A stretch of DNA of 64,000 nt from an uncultured Bacilli bacterium (GCA_934176955.1 CAKPOS010000002.1:93456-157455); one strand, 5' to 3'; shown: positions 18,751 through 27,950, numbered from the stretch's first letter. The notes: a model not told the origin generated them from the sequence alone. Translations and numbers: made by a program.

Positions 18751-20506
18751 TTTCTAATTCCTCCTTTGATAATTGTGATAATGCAATTTGTTTATATACT
18801 TTACATGATTTTAATAATTCTTTATGTGTTCCCATTCCTACACATTTTCCGTTGTCTAGAACGATAATTTTATCGGCATTCATAATGGTACCTATTCTTT
18901 GAGCAACAATTAAACTTGTCGATGTTTTGGTATGTTCTTTTAAGGCTTTTCTTAGCGTTGCATCAGTTTTATAGTCTAGTGCAGAGAAACTATCATCAAA
19001 GATATAAATTTCAGGATCTCTAGCAATAGCTCTAGCGATTGCTAATCTTTGTTTTTGTCCACCAGATACATTGGTTCCTCCACTGGCAATATGAGTATCA
19101 TATTTATTATCCATTTTTTCAACAAATTCTTTTCCTTGAGCAACTTCAATGGCTTTTTTAATTTGTTTTTCTGTTACTTCTGGTTTCCCATTTTCACCGT
19201 AAGCAATATTAGTATTTACCGTTCCATCAAACATGACTGCTTTTTGAGGAACATAACCAATTTTGTTGTGTAAGAATTCTTGAGTGTATTCTTTAACATT
19301 AATTCCATCTACCAAAACTTCTCCTTCAGTAGCGTCATAAAATCTTGGTACTAGATTAATTAAAGTTGATTTGCCACTTCCTGTTGAACCAATGAAAGCA
19401 ATTGTCTGGCCTTCTTCTGCTTTAAAAGAGATATTTCTTAATAAGTATTCTTTGGCATCAGGATATTTGAAGGAAACATTTTTGAATTCAACAGTACCTT
19501 TTTCTTTTGTCGTCTCCTTGTCAATACTGCCATCTTTGATGCTCTCTTCTGTATCTAGTACTTCATTAATACGATTTGCAGAAACGCTAGCACGGGGTAC
19601 CATCATGAAAATCATAGCCAACATAAGGAAGGACATGATGATTTGCATAGCATAAGTACTGAACACGACCATATCTCCAAACATTGTTAATTTGTTGGAT
19701 AAAACTGTTTCTTTGATTAAAGAAGCTCCAACGAAATAAATACTTAATGTTAAAAAGTACATTACTAGATACATAATAGGAGACAAAATTGCAAATGTCT
19801 TTTGATTGAATAGTTGTTGATTGGTTAGACTATTATTAACACTCTCAAATTTATCTTCTTGATACTTTTCTGCATTAAACGCTCTAACAACACGAATTCC
19901 TGTTAGATTTTCTCTTGTTACATTATTTAAATTGTCAGTTAATTTTTGAACAATTTTAAATTTTGGTAGGACAATAATCATAATGATTCCTATTGTTGTT
20001 AGAAGAACGGCTACTGCAATAGCAGTGATAATACTCCATTCTGTACTTTTATTTAAGATTTTGGTAATTGCCCAAATAGCTGTAATAGGTGCTTTTATCA
20101 TTAATTGTAATCCCATTGCGATTAACATTTGGACTTGTGTAATATCATTGGTTGTTCTAGTAATTAAGCTGCTTGTTGAAAATTGCTTTACTTCATGCAT
20201 AGATAAATTTTCAACTTTGTTAAATATTTTTTTTCTAACTTTCATGGAGAAGGTTGCTGAAATATTTGAGATTAAATATCCAACAATAATTGACGATAGA
20301 AGGCTTCCAAAAGCACAGGCTAACATATAGCCACCGTTTATTAAAATATCTTTCATCTCACTGTCTTCACTTTGGACTAAGATTGTAATTTCTGACATAT
20401 AATCAGGCATTTTTAGTTCTAGCCAAACTTGACTTACAATTAGAGCAAAGCTAATGATAATGAAAAGCCATTGCTTTTTACTAATATTTTTTAATAGTTT
20501 AAACAT
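18743..20506 (-). CDS. ABC exporter half-transporter, degenerate ATPase subunit
   Basis: 587 aa with six membrane segments and one ABC ATPase domain. Walker A is GSTGSGKST and the signature VSGGQKQR is canonical. Walker B reads IFDDSFSALD, with Asp in place of the catalytic Glu, and the H-loop is AQRIGTI, with Gln in place of His. These two substitutions mark the degenerate-site subunit of heterodimeric exporters. It pairs with the overlapping 16372 gene. The start follows AGAAAGGAAGAAGAAT. The MarR gene just upstream probably controls the pair. The likely role is drug, peptide or lipid export. Confidence 0.92.
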   Translation of the reverse strand: MFKLLKNISKKQWLFIIISFALIVSQVWLELKMPDYMSEITILVQSEDSEMKDILINGGYMLACAFGSLLSSIIVGYLISNISATFSMKVRKKIFNKVENLSMHEVKQFSTSSLITRTTNDITQVQMLIAMGLQLMIKAPITAIWAITKILNKSTEWSIITAIAVAVLLTTIGIIMIIVLPKFKIVQKLTDNLNNVTRENLTGIRVVRAFNAEKYQEDKFESVNNSLTNQQLFNQKTFAILSPIMYLVMYFLTLSIYFVGASLIKETVLSNKLTMFGDMVVFSTYAMQIIMSFLMLAMIFMMVPRASVSANRINEVLDTEESIKDGSIDKETTKEKGTVEFKNVSFKYPDAKEYLLRNISFKAEEGQTIAFIGSTGSGKSTLINLVPRFYDATEGEVLVDGINVKEYTQEFLHNKIGYVPQKAVMFDGTVNTNIAYGENGKPEVTEKQIKKAIEVAQGKEFVEKMDNKYDTHIASGGTNVSGGQKQRLAIARAIARDPEIYIFDDSFSALDYKTDATLRKALKEHTKTSTSLIVAQRIGTIMNADKIIVLDNGKCVGMGTHKELLKSCKVYKQIALSQLSKEELENA

Positions 20507-20547
20507 ATTCTTCTTCCTTTCTTTTCTATTTTTTGTAATATAAAGAG

Positions 20548-20991
20548 CTACATATTCATTATATTACTCTTTATTTTTTCAGTTACCTTAAAAAATATTT
20601 CTAGTTCTTCGTTTGAAATATTTTCTTTTAATTTTTCTTCAAATAATTGACGTTGTTTTAACATTTTGTTGTAATATCCTTTACAAGATGATGTTAATAC
20701 GATTTGTTTTTTTCTGGCATCCTTCTTGCTATCTACTCTTTTGATTAAGCTATTTTTTTCCATTGTATTTAAAATGCCAGATGTTGTTGACCGACGTGAT
20801 TCAATTAGTTTTTCAATATCATTTTGATAAATAATTTTTTCTTTATTTTTAAAGAGATAGTGTAAAATTCTAAATTGAACTGGTGTCAATGTAAATGTCA
20901 TTTTTAAATTTTTTGCTTTATTTATAATATGTCTGTTAATCATATTGTCCATACATTTTATTTCTAATGCAATATTTTGTTTTGGATTCAT
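20548..20991 (-). CDS. MarR-family transcriptional regulator
   Basis: 147 aa. The winged helix lies in the centre: IYQNDIEKLIESRRSTTSGILNTMEKNSLIKRVDSKKDARKKQIVLT, including the MarR D-x-R wing motif. Long N- and C-terminal helices would form the dimer interface. It is the first gene of a three-gene unit with the two exporter subunits, an arrangement typical of an autoregulated, drug- or peptide-responsive efflux operon. The start has AAAGAGGTGG. The promoter is at 21028-21057. Confidence 0.9.
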   Translation of the reverse strand: MNPKQNIALEIKCMDNMINRHIINKAKNLKMTFTLTPVQFRILHYLFKNKEKIIYQNDIEKLIESRRSTTSGILNTMEKNSLIKRVDSKKDARKKQIVLTSSCKGYYNKMLKQRQLFEEKLKENISNEELEIFFKVTEKIKSNIMNM

Positions 20992-21027
20992 TTTCCACCT
21001 CTTTTTGTAAGGTAACTAACATTAATG

Positions 21028-21057
21028 ATTATACAAAAGATGATGATTTTTTGTCAA
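21028..21057 (-). promoter_or_regulatory. Promoter of the MarR-ABC operon
   Basis: On the minus strand, -35 TTGACA (21052-21057), 18-nt spacer, -10 TATAAT (21028-21033). The region between here and the ATG probably holds the MarR operator, but I see no convincing palindrome. Confidence 0.75.
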
Positions 21058-21146
21058 TAGAAATAGCTAAATATGGGAAATTATGGTATTAAAAAAACTG
21101 TATCTTCTTTTGATACAATTTTGTATAAGTATTTTAAGTTTTAAAT

Positions 21147-21722
21147 TTATCCAATACTTTTTTCTTTTATTAATATTTTTTTCTTAATTTGGTTTTCCCT
21201 TTTGTATTTTTCACATTTAGATGCATATTTTGAATTAAAGAAATAACTATTATATTTCATAGAATTTACTTCCTTTTCAAAATTACAATCCTGTAACATA
21301 AATAATTGATTTGTTTTAAGATGCCGAATCATTTCATTGTATACAAATAAACTATATTCACATCTATTTACTATCTCAAACATATTAAAAAATTCTTCTA
21401 CTTTTTCATTGAAGATAGCAAATTCTTCTTTTTCTAAATTATTCATTAATTTATATAATTTTTTTAAATTAATTACTGCCTCTGTTCCTAATATTTCTTT
21501 GAAACAAGTCTTTAATTCTTGAATTGAATAAGTATCTGTAATTCCTATAGATAATAAATCCGATTTTAAAATTTTTAAATCCAGTAAAAATTTTTTGAAT
21601 TCAAATTCACTGATATCTTCTTTTAATTTCACTTTTAAAGTTACATAATTTTTTTCGTCTTCGTCGATATAACTTATGATTTTTGGATATTTTCCATTTA
21701 AATATAAAATTGTCTCTATCAT
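21147..21722 (-). CDS. Hypothetical protein, unknown function
   Basis: 191 aa, predicted soluble, with alternating charged helices. The C-terminus is basic (KYKRENQIKKKILIKEKS). Four Cys residues are scattered without a clear metal motif. I recognise no domain. It has a good AAGGAGGATTTTT ribosome site and codon use like its neighbours, so it is a real gene. It stands alone between the MarR operon promoter and an empty ~300-bp stretch. Confidence 0.7.
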   Translation of the reverse strand: MIETILYLNGKYPKIISYIDEDEKNYVTLKVKLKEDISEFEFKKFLLDLKILKSDLLSIGITDTYSIQELKTCFKEILGTEAVINLKKLYKLMNNLEKEEFAIFNEKVEEFFNMFEIVNRCEYSLFVYNEMIRHLKTNQLFMLQDCNFEKEVNSMKYNSYFFNSKYASKCEKYKRENQIKKKILIKEKSIG

Positions 21723-22023
21723 AAAAATCCTCCTTGTACTATGATATACTGCTCATCATTTTGACAACTACAACATTCTATTGTTTTAATTTATTTATAT
21801 GTTAAATCAATAGAAGTGCTTTTTATTTTATTCTATTTTTTGCTTCTGTTTCTGCATTTATGCTTTAATGATAGAAAATCCATTGAAAAAGATATTTTGT
21901 TAATTTGTAGTTGTCAAAAAAAGTGTAACTATTCACACCCTAAATTATAGGATATTCGCATTACTTAAAATTTAGGACGTAAATAGTTATAAAAAAGTTT
22001 TAAAAGAGACAAAAAAAAGAATA
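21723..22023. other. Gene-free stretch
   Basis: 301 bases without a supported gene. It holds the ribosome site of the 21147 gene at its left end and the structured terminator region at 21924-21991. Nothing else was recognised. Confidence 0.7.
21924..21991 (-). terminator. Two-segment stem-loop behind capA
   Basis: Outer stem TAACTATT (21926-21933) with AATAGTTA (21982-21989) and inner stem CCTAAATT (21939-21946) with AATTTAGG (21969-21976), separated by symmetric 5-nt internal loops. A run of seven U follows on the minus strand. It is more elaborate than a plain terminator. Confidence 0.6.
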
Positions 22024-23352
22024 CTATTCTGTACTCTTTTCATAAAAAGTTCCTGTTTCTTCAAAAAATACATTTGGAGATAATGTTCTTAACTTATCTA
22101 ATATTCTTACCTTTTCATTTCCTTCTTTTATAGAAGTGTATTTCTCTTTTTGTTGACAGGGAATAATTTTATATTGAAACTGTTTTTCATTGTTAATTAT
22201 AAATTGAAATATTGCTGTGTCTTTTGTTTCATGATTAAAAATAAAATCTCCAAGATTATATATGATGGCTTTTCCTTGATAAAAATCGATTCCTTGCAAT
22301 GTATGGGCATGAGTTCCTACAATAAGGTCACTACCTGCTTCAATATATTGTTTTGCTGTTTCTACTTGAACATCTTCTAAACTACTTGAATCTTCTTTTC
22401 CCCAATGTAACAAGGTTATAACAATATCACTATTCTGTCTTACTTTTTTGATTTGCTGAATTAACAAACTAGGGTCATAGCATCGAAATACTCCGCCTGT
22501 ATCATTTGTAGCTTCTGGCGTTAAAATTAATTTTTCTGCTCTTGTCGCGTTTAGAAATGCTATTTTATACCCATTAACGATAAAGTAATATGGTTGTATA
22601 GCTTCATCAATATTTTTTCCTGCTCCTACATAAGGAATTTGAAAGTCTTTAAGAGCTTCTAGTGTATCTTGAAATGCTTTCTCTCCAAAATCATAGACGT
22701 GATTATTAGCAAGGGTTACCAAATCTACTCCCATTTCTTGATAAATACTAAGGTTATTTGGAGATGCTCTGAAGGTATAATACTTACCAGGCATTTTTTC
22801 TCCTCGGTTACTTATAGTAAATTCATTATTTGCTATTGTAAGTGTACTATTTTTTAAAATATCTACCGTTTCTTCTGATAAAATACCATAAATATTTTTC
22901 CCTCTCTCTTGATATTTTGGAATAATATACCAATTATCTGCTAGGGAAACATCTCCTATAAAACTAAGCTGTGCTTGATTTGTTGAAGTATTTACTTTCT
23001 GGATATTACTTGCATTAGAATAAATATTATTGTAATTATCTAGCAACACATTTAATGAAGAATGATAAATATCATGCCAGATGTTTTCTTGATTATCACT
23101 TTTCAGTTTTTCTTTTAATAAAGATAATTTTTGATTCCCATATTCTTTTTCTAACCAATTCAAAAATGACTTATTTATTCTTTCTTCATGATTTTCTTCT
23201 AAAATTTCTTTAATTATGTTTTTTTCTTTAATTTTTGGATAACCTTTAGAATTCATATTTCTTTGTTTAAAGAAATATAAAAATATTAAGAAAACTAGAA
23301 CAATAATTAATATTGTTAATAATACTACTATTAATTGTCTATTTTTTTTCAT
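22024..23352 (-). CDS. CapA-family protein (poly-gamma-glutamate capsule type metallophosphatase fold)
   Basis: 442 aa. An N-terminal membrane anchor (~6-28, LIVVLLTILIIVLVFLIFLYF) precedes an extracytoplasmic PGA_cap domain with LSFIGDVSLADN, IANNEFTIS, LANNHVYDFG, LHWG, GTHAHTLQG and YNLGDFIFN. These are the metal-binding motifs of the calcineurin-like CapA family. Some members take part in poly-gamma-glutamate capsule anchoring; many others are uncharacterised. No capBCE genes are nearby, so capsule synthesis is not implied. Its start overlaps the 3' end of the DUF192-like gene by 14 nt and its ribosome site is weak, which suggests translational coupling. Confidence 0.88.
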   Translation of the reverse strand: MKKNRQLIVVLLTILIIVLVFLIFLYFFKQRNMNSKGYPKIKEKNIIKEILEENHEERINKSFLNWLEKEYGNQKLSLLKEKLKSDNQENIWHDIYHSSLNVLLDNYNNIYSNASNIQKVNTSTNQAQLSFIGDVSLADNWYIIPKYQERGKNIYGILSEETVDILKNSTLTIANNEFTISNRGEKMPGKYYTFRASPNNLSIYQEMGVDLVTLANNHVYDFGEKAFQDTLEALKDFQIPYVGAGKNIDEAIQPYYFIVNGYKIAFLNATRAEKLILTPEATNDTGGVFRCYDPSLLIQQIKKVRQNSDIVITLLHWGKEDSSSLEDVQVETAKQYIEAGSDLIVGTHAHTLQGIDFYQGKAIIYNLGDFIFNHETKDTAIFQFIINNEKQFQYKIIPCQQKEKYTSIKEGNEKVRILDKLRTLSPNVFFEETGTFYEKSTE

Positions 23353-23677
23353 ATAAAAATTCTGATGGGATTTCTTTTAGTTGAAGATAATCTCCTATTT
23401 TTAAATTTTTGAACGTGCCTAATGGCAATAAAATCGTAGTAGTCGCATTTTTTTCTTCGATAAAAGTATTTTCATGCATATCTCTTTTTATATATAGTAT
23501 TTTTAAATTATCATCTGTCATTACAACATCAATTCTTTGTTTATTGGATATTGAACTATATCGGTTACATTTTTTAATCATAATTGCGTAATATAATTTT
23601 TGAAAGTGATATTTTAGAAGGTTAGGATTTGTTGTGCTCGTTACCATTATTTCAGTATTTTGATACTCTATTTTCAT
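23339..23677 (-). CDS. DUF192-like small protein
   Basis: 112 aa from the ATG at 23677. A longer frame opens at 23746 inside the phosphoketolase gene but lacks a ribosome site. RIDVVMTDDNLKILYIKRDM and LLPLGTFKNLKIGDYLQL follow the DUF192 pattern (a conserved 'IDVVF.D..G.V' strand and a 'G..GD.L' ending). DUF192 proteins are small beta-barrels of unknown biochemical role. It lies 19 nt behind the phosphoketolase stop and overlaps capA, so it is the middle of a probable three-gene unit. Confidence 0.65.
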   Translation of the reverse strand: MKIEYQNTEIMVTSTTNPNLLKYHFQKLYYAIMIKKCNRYSSISNKQRIDVVMTDDNLKILYIKRDMHENTFIEEKNATTTILLPLGTFKNLKIGDYLQLKEIPSEFLYEKK

Positions 23678-23696
23678 TTTAAAAAAAATTAATAAT

Positions 23697-26036
23697 TTAT
23701 TTACCTTTCCATTGCCAATTTTGAATTTCTGGCATATCTTTTCCATGCTCGTAGATATATTGTTTATGAATGACTAATTTATCTTTACATAGTTGATTTA
23801 AAAGAGCCCCCCTGTTTCCTAACTGTGGAAGATGTTTTAAAGCGGCTAAAACAAGATGATATCTATCTATTCCATTTTGAACACACATGTCAAATCTAGT
23901 GGTAATTGTTCCTTCTTCTTTATATCCATGAACATGCATATCTTTGTTGTTTCTTTTATAAGTTAGTTGATGAATTAAATTTGGATATCCATGAAAAGCA
24001 AAGATAATTGGTTTATTTTTCGTAAATAAGGCATCATAATCTTCATCAGTTAATCCATGAGGATGTTCTGTATTAGATTGTAGTCGCATTAAATCTACAA
24101 CATTTACTACTCTAATTTTTAACTCTGGAAAATATTCTCTTAAAATAGAAGTTGCTGCTAAAGTTTCTAATGTTGGAGTATCTCCACAACAAGCCATAAC
24201 AATATCTGGTTCTTGATTTTCATCATTACTTGCCCATTTCCATATTCCAATTCCTTGAGTACAATGAATCACTGCTTCATTCATATTTAACCATTGTGGT
24301 CTTGGATGTTTTGAGGCTACAATGACATTGATATAATCTTTACTTTTCATACAATGTTCAAAACAAGATAATAAACAATTCGTATCTGGTGGCAAATAAA
24401 TTCTTACAATATCTGCTTTTTTTGTCACTAAATGATTTAAAAATCCTGGATCTTGATGGGTATAACCATTGTGATCTTGTTGCCATACATGAGAAGTAAG
24501 AATGTAATTTAATGATGATATTTTTTGTCTCCATGGCAATTGTTTGCATACTTTTAGCCATTTTGCATGCTGACTTGCCATAGAATCGACTATTCTAATA
24601 AATGCCTCATAACTTGTGAAAAATCCATGTCTTCCTGTTAATAAATATCCTTCTAACATGCCTTGGCAGACATGCTCTGATAAAATAGAATCAATAACTA
24701 TTCCACTACAATCTAAAAACTCATCACTATCTTTTTTTAAAGCATTCCATTTTCGATTAGTTTCTTCAAAAACATAATTCAAACGATTAGATAAAGTTTC
24801 ATCAGGGGCAAATATTCTAAAATTATGTTTCTCTTTATTTAATTTAATAACATCTTTAATGTACTTTCCTAATTCTATCATGTCTTGTGCCTGGGTTTTT
24901 CCATGTTCTGTGACATCAACACCGTATTCACGAAAATCTGGCAAATTTAATTCTTTTAATAATTTTCCTCCATTTGCATTTGGATTTGCTCCCATTCTTT
25001 GGTCCCCTACAGGTGCTAATTCTTGTAATTCTTTAATTAAAGTTCCGTTTTTATCAAATAATTCTTCTGGTTTATAACTTCTTAACCAAGATTCTAATAT
25101 TTCTAAGTTTTCTTTATGGTCTTCATCAACAATTACTGGTACTTGATGTGCTCGAAATGAACCTTCTATTTTCTTTCCATCAACTTCCTTTGGACCAGTC
25201 CAACCTTTTGGGGTTCTTAAAATAATCATTGGCCAAATTGGTCTTTTTGTTGTTTTTCGATATTTAATATCTTTAATTTTTTCAATGACTTCATCTAAGA
25301 CTTCTGCCATTCTTTTATGCATAGTCATTGGATTATCTCCCTCTACGTAGTAAGGAAGATACCCACTTCCTCTAAAGTAATCATCTAATTCCATATCACT
25401 GATTCTAGAAAAAATGGTTGGATTTGCGATTTTATAACCATTTAAATGTAATATTGGTAATACTACTCCATCTGTTTTAGGATTCATAATTTTATTAATT
25501 TGTAAGGATGCTTGAAGAGGACCAGTTTCTAATTCTCCATCTCCGATAACACATGCAGCAATTAAACTAGGATTATCTAGAACTGCTCCATAAGCGTGAG
25601 ATAAACTGTATCCTAATTCTCCTCCTTCATTGATGGAGCCAGGATTTTCTGGAGCGGCATGTGAAGAGATTCCTCCAGGAAAAGAAAATTGTTTAAATAA
25701 TTTTTTTAATCCGTCTTCATCTTGAGTAATAGCAGGATATATTTCGGTATAGCTTCCTTCTAAATAAGTATTTGAAACTGTCACTTGTCCTCCATGACCA
25801 GGTCCTGAAATATATATCATGTTAAGATTATATTTTTTGATTACTCGATTTAAGTGAGTATAAATAAAGTTTTGTCCTGGCACAGTTCCCCAATGACCTA
25901 CTACATTTGGCTTGATATCTTTTAAGGTTAATTTTCTTTTTAATAATGGATTATCTAGCAAATACATTTGACAGGCAGACAAATAGTTTGCCGCTCTAAA
26001 ATAAGCATCTATTTTTTTTAATTCTTTTGTTTCCAT
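23697..26036 (-). CDS. xfp: Xylulose-5-phosphate/fructose-6-phosphate phosphoketolase
   Basis: 779 aa, full length for the family. The N-terminus has VVGHWGTVPGQNFIYTHLNRVI and ISGPGHGGQ, the thiamine-diphosphate site is GDGELETG, and the central and C-terminal domains are well conserved (HDHNGYTHQDPGF-like region read as QDHNGYTHQDPGF, VNVVDLMRLQ, HGYPNLIHQLTYKR). It splits xylulose 5-phosphate (or fructose 6-phosphate) with phosphate to give acetyl phosphate plus glyceraldehyde 3-phosphate (or erythrose 4-phosphate). This points to heterofermentative or bifid-shunt sugar metabolism. The start at 26036 follows TGGAGAAAAAT; an in-frame ATG 12 nt upstream is less likely. Confidence 0.96.
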   Translation of the reverse strand: METKELKKIDAYFRAANYLSACQMYLLDNPLLKRKLTLKDIKPNVVGHWGTVPGQNFIYTHLNRVIKKYNLNMIYISGPGHGGQVTVSNTYLEGSYTEIYPAITQDEDGLKKLFKQFSFPGGISSHAAPENPGSINEGGELGYSLSHAYGAVLDNPSLIAACVIGDGELETGPLQASLQINKIMNPKTDGVVLPILHLNGYKIANPTIFSRISDMELDDYFRGSGYLPYYVEGDNPMTMHKRMAEVLDEVIEKIKDIKYRKTTKRPIWPMIILRTPKGWTGPKEVDGKKIEGSFRAHQVPVIVDEDHKENLEILESWLRSYKPEELFDKNGTLIKELQELAPVGDQRMGANPNANGGKLLKELNLPDFREYGVDVTEHGKTQAQDMIELGKYIKDVIKLNKEKHNFRIFAPDETLSNRLNYVFEETNRKWNALKKDSDEFLDCSGIVIDSILSEHVCQGMLEGYLLTGRHGFFTSYEAFIRIVDSMASQHAKWLKVCKQLPWRQKISSLNYILTSHVWQQDHNGYTHQDPGFLNHLVTKKADIVRIYLPPDTNCLLSCFEHCMKSKDYINVIVASKHPRPQWLNMNEAVIHCTQGIGIWKWASNDENQEPDIVMACCGDTPTLETLAATSILREYFPELKIRVVNVVDLMRLQSNTEHPHGLTDEDYDALFTKNKPIIFAFHGYPNLIHQLTYKRNNKDMHVHGYKEEGTITTRFDMCVQNGIDRYHLVLAALKHLPQLGNRGALLNQLCKDKLVIHKQYIYEHGKDMPEIQNWQWKGK

Positions 26037-26061
26037 ATTTTTCTCCATTTCTATATTAGTT

Positions 26062-26089
26062 AAAAAAAGTCCACTTCTGAACTTTTTTT
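26062..26089 (-). terminator. Terminator between the coiled-coil gene and xfp
   Basis: Stem AAAAAAAGT (26062-26070) with ACTTTTTTT (26081-26089), 13 nt past the stop at 26103. It separates the DUF1292 pair from the xfp transcript. Confidence 0.7.
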
Positions 26090-26102
26090 TGATTTTATAA
26101 AA

Positions 26103-26795
26103 TTACTGATCAATACTTTCCAATTTTTTATCTAAATCATCTATAATTGTTTGAAGTCTATCATAATTTACTTTTAAATTTTCTTGTTCTTTTTTTATTC
26201 TACTCTCTTCACTAGTTTTATAATGAATAAATTTTTGCTTTTCATGAGATAATCTTTCTTTATCTTTTTCTAGTTCAGCACTTGATTTATGAATGCTCAC
26301 TCTCATTTCTTTTAGCTCATCAATGTACTTATTTATTTCACCTACTCTAGTTTGTAGCGCATCAAACAGTTCATCAAAATCAGATAATTTTTGTTCTTCA
26401 AATGATTCATTTTTTAGTTTAGGAGATAATTTTTCATTATTAATTAATCGATATTCGGTCCAAAATTGCTTTAAAGAGGCAACTTTTGGTTTAACAACAA
26501 TACCTTTTTCAGCATAATTATTAAAATAAATTACATTATCAATTTCATTGTCGATTGGAGAGATTTCTTTTATTCCTTCATACATTTGATTGATTCTCTC
26601 ACGATATTCTTTGTGCTTTGAAAAGTTTGTCATTTTTACAGTTTCTTCTCTATCATTAACTTCAATACTGGGAGTTACTTTTTTTTCAGAAGAATCCAAT
26701 TTTTCTGCTGTATTTAATTTTTTACCTTTCATCTCTCCTAAATTTGAAAACAAATTTTCTGGTAACTCTATATTTCTTATTTTGCTACTATACAT
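26103..26795 (-). CDS. Coiled-coil protein paired with DUF1292
   Basis: 230 aa from ATG 26795, which has GGAGAG upstream; an upstream in-frame GTG is less likely. The N-terminal half is hydrophilic and probably disordered (KLNTAEKLDSSEKKVTPSIE). Residues ~140-230 are a strong coiled coil rich in Glu and Lys, ending NYDRLQTIIDDLDKKLESIDQ. No catalytic domain is seen. Its start overlaps the end of the DUF1292 gene. A similar pair at 44672-45308, in reverse order, suggests a conserved partnership. It may be a structural or scaffold protein. Confidence 0.7.
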   Translation of the reverse strand: MYSSKIRNIELPENLFSNLGEMKGKKLNTAEKLDSSEKKVTPSIEVNDREETVKMTNFSKHKEYRERINQMYEGIKEISPIDNEIDNVIYFNNYAEKGIVVKPKVASLKQFWTEYRLINNEKLSPKLKNESFEEQKLSDFDELFDALQTRVGEINKYIDELKEMRVSIHKSSAELEKDKERLSHEKQKFIHYKTSEESRIKKEQENLKVNYDRLQTIIDDLDKKLESIDQ

Positions 26796-27072
26796 TATTC
26801 TCACTCTCCATACTGTATTTAGACATCAATTTCATTATTTCTTTTAACTTTTCCCATTCTGTTCCTTCACTGATATTTTCTATATATTGATTATTTTCTT
26901 TATTAGTGATTCTTCCGGAATAGATAATTGTGTTTCCACTTCTATCGTGTTCATTTTTAGTATAAATTATATATTTTTTATTTAATTCTTTTACTTTAAA
27001 AGCACAAATTAATTCTACTTCTCCAACTTCCTTATAACCGTCAATTAATGTTATTATTCTATTGTTTCCCAT
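26788..27072 (-). CDS. DUF1292-family protein
   Basis: 94 aa. ITLIDGYKEVGEVELICAFKVKELNKKYIIYTKN followed by ...IIYSGRI and WEKLKEIM match the DUF1292 (YrzB-like) pattern: a short beta-rich fold whose strands read 'v.dedG.e...e.l..f.....kYiiyt'. The molecular function of the family is unknown. It is the first gene of the pair with the coiled-coil gene and is driven from the promoter at 27098-27126. It lies back-to-back with agrB. Confidence 0.8.
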   Translation of the reverse strand: MGNNRIITLIDGYKEVGEVELICAFKVKELNKKYIIYTKNEHDRSGNTIIYSGRITNKENNQYIENISEGTEWEKLKEIMKLMSKYSMESENNV

Positions 27073-27097
27073 CTTATTCTCCTCCTATTATGAGTGT

Positions 27098-27126
27098 ATT
27101 ATACCATATATTTGATTTAATCACAA
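27098..27126 (-). promoter_or_regulatory. Promoter for the DUF1292/coiled-coil pair
   Basis: Minus strand -35 TTGTGA (27121-27126), 17-nt spacer, extended -10 TGGTATAAT (-10 hexamer 27098-27103). Confidence 0.75.
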
Positions 27127-27155
27127 GTAAATAATTGATAAAATTATAAAGTGCG

Positions 27156-27188
27156 TTTTTGTTATGTAAACGATTTTTTTTGTTATGT
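27156..27188 (+). promoter_or_regulatory. Candidate AgrA (LytTR) operator: two 12-bp direct repeats 21 bp apart
   Basis: TTTTTGTTATGT occurs at 27156-27167 and again at 27177-27188. The 21-bp period equals two helical turns and is the spacing of AgrA half-sites in Staphylococcus agr promoters. A weak promoter (-35 TTCTTT 27203-27208, -10 TATATT 27226-27231) follows at a plausible activator distance. A second possible -10, TATAAT, is at 27266-27271. Confidence 0.55.
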
Positions 27189-27289
27189 TTTAGTTAATTT
27201 TTTTCTTTATCGTTTGAAAAGTATATATATTAAGGTGATTTTTTAGCGTTTGTTATAAATTAAGATATAATTGAATCGTAGGTGATGAT

Positions 27290-27910
27290 ATGAAGAAAAA
27301 ATTAATTAATTCTTCCATTCAAATATTAAAAAAAAGCAAAAAATATAGTGATGATCAAATAGAAATTATTATTTATGGATTAGAAGGGTTATATCTTACC
27401 TTTACTAAAATAATAATTATCTGTTTAGTATCCGTGCTATTAGGAGTGTTTAAGGAAGTATTTATTCTTTTAATTACCTATAATATTATTCGATCCCAAG
27501 CTTTTGGAATACACGCTAGTAAAAGTATTTATTGTTTAATCTCGTCTTTAATTTTCTTTGTTGGAGGAGCAATGATTTGTAAATATATAACCTTGCCATT
27601 ATGGGAAATGATAATTATTGCTATTTTATGTGATATATGTTTATTTGTTTATGCCCCTGCTGATACTAATAAACATCCTCTTATTAATTCAAAAAAAAGA
27701 AAAAGATTTAAGATTTTAAGTTTTAGCTTTGGATTGATATATACTTTTTTAATTGTTTATCTCAATGGGCATGATATTACAAAATATCTACTGTTAGGTA
27801 TGTTAGAAGCTGTTTTAATGATTTTACCTATTACTTATCATACATTCAAAATGCCTTATAACAATTACAAAAGATATTATAATAATGTTGAATTAATTAG
27901 TAATAATTAA
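27290..27910 (+). CDS. agrB: AgrB accessory gene regulator peptidase/processing membrane protein
   Basis: 206 aa with about five or six membrane segments. The catalytic pair of AgrB cysteine endopeptidases is present as His75 and Cys82 in RSQAFGIHASKSIYC, with the usual six-residue spacing. AgrB removes the C-terminal tail of the AgrD precursor, forms the thiolactone ring and helps export it. The agrD gene follows 40 nt downstream. The start has GTAGGTGATGAT. It lies in the opposite direction to agrC/agrA, unlike the single agrBDCA operon of staphylococci. Confidence 0.93.
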   Translation: MKKKLINSSIQILKKSKKYSDDQIEIIIYGLEGLYLTFTKIIIICLVSVLLGVFKEVFILLITYNIIRSQAFGIHASKSIYCLISSLIFFVGGAMICKYITLPLWEMIIIAILCDICLFVYAPADTNKHPLINSKKRKRFKILSFSFGLIYTFLIVYLNGHDITKYLLLGMLEAVLMILPITYHTFKMPYNNYKRYYNNVELISNN

Positions 27911-27950
27911 TTTTACATAAAACAAAAAAAATAAGAAGGAGGAACAAATT

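Noticed and set aside
19983..20330. Plus-strand frame of 115 codons
   Set aside because: Inside the ABC exporter gene on the other strand, with no ribosome site and membrane-like composition that mirrors the real gene.
20992..21060. MarR operator palindrome
   Set aside because: TTGTA...TACAA arms exist around the promoter, but the dyad is too weak and widely spaced to call.
24358..24561. Minus-strand frame of 67 codons in the phosphoketolase
   Set aside because: Alternative frame of a well-supported gene; no start signal.
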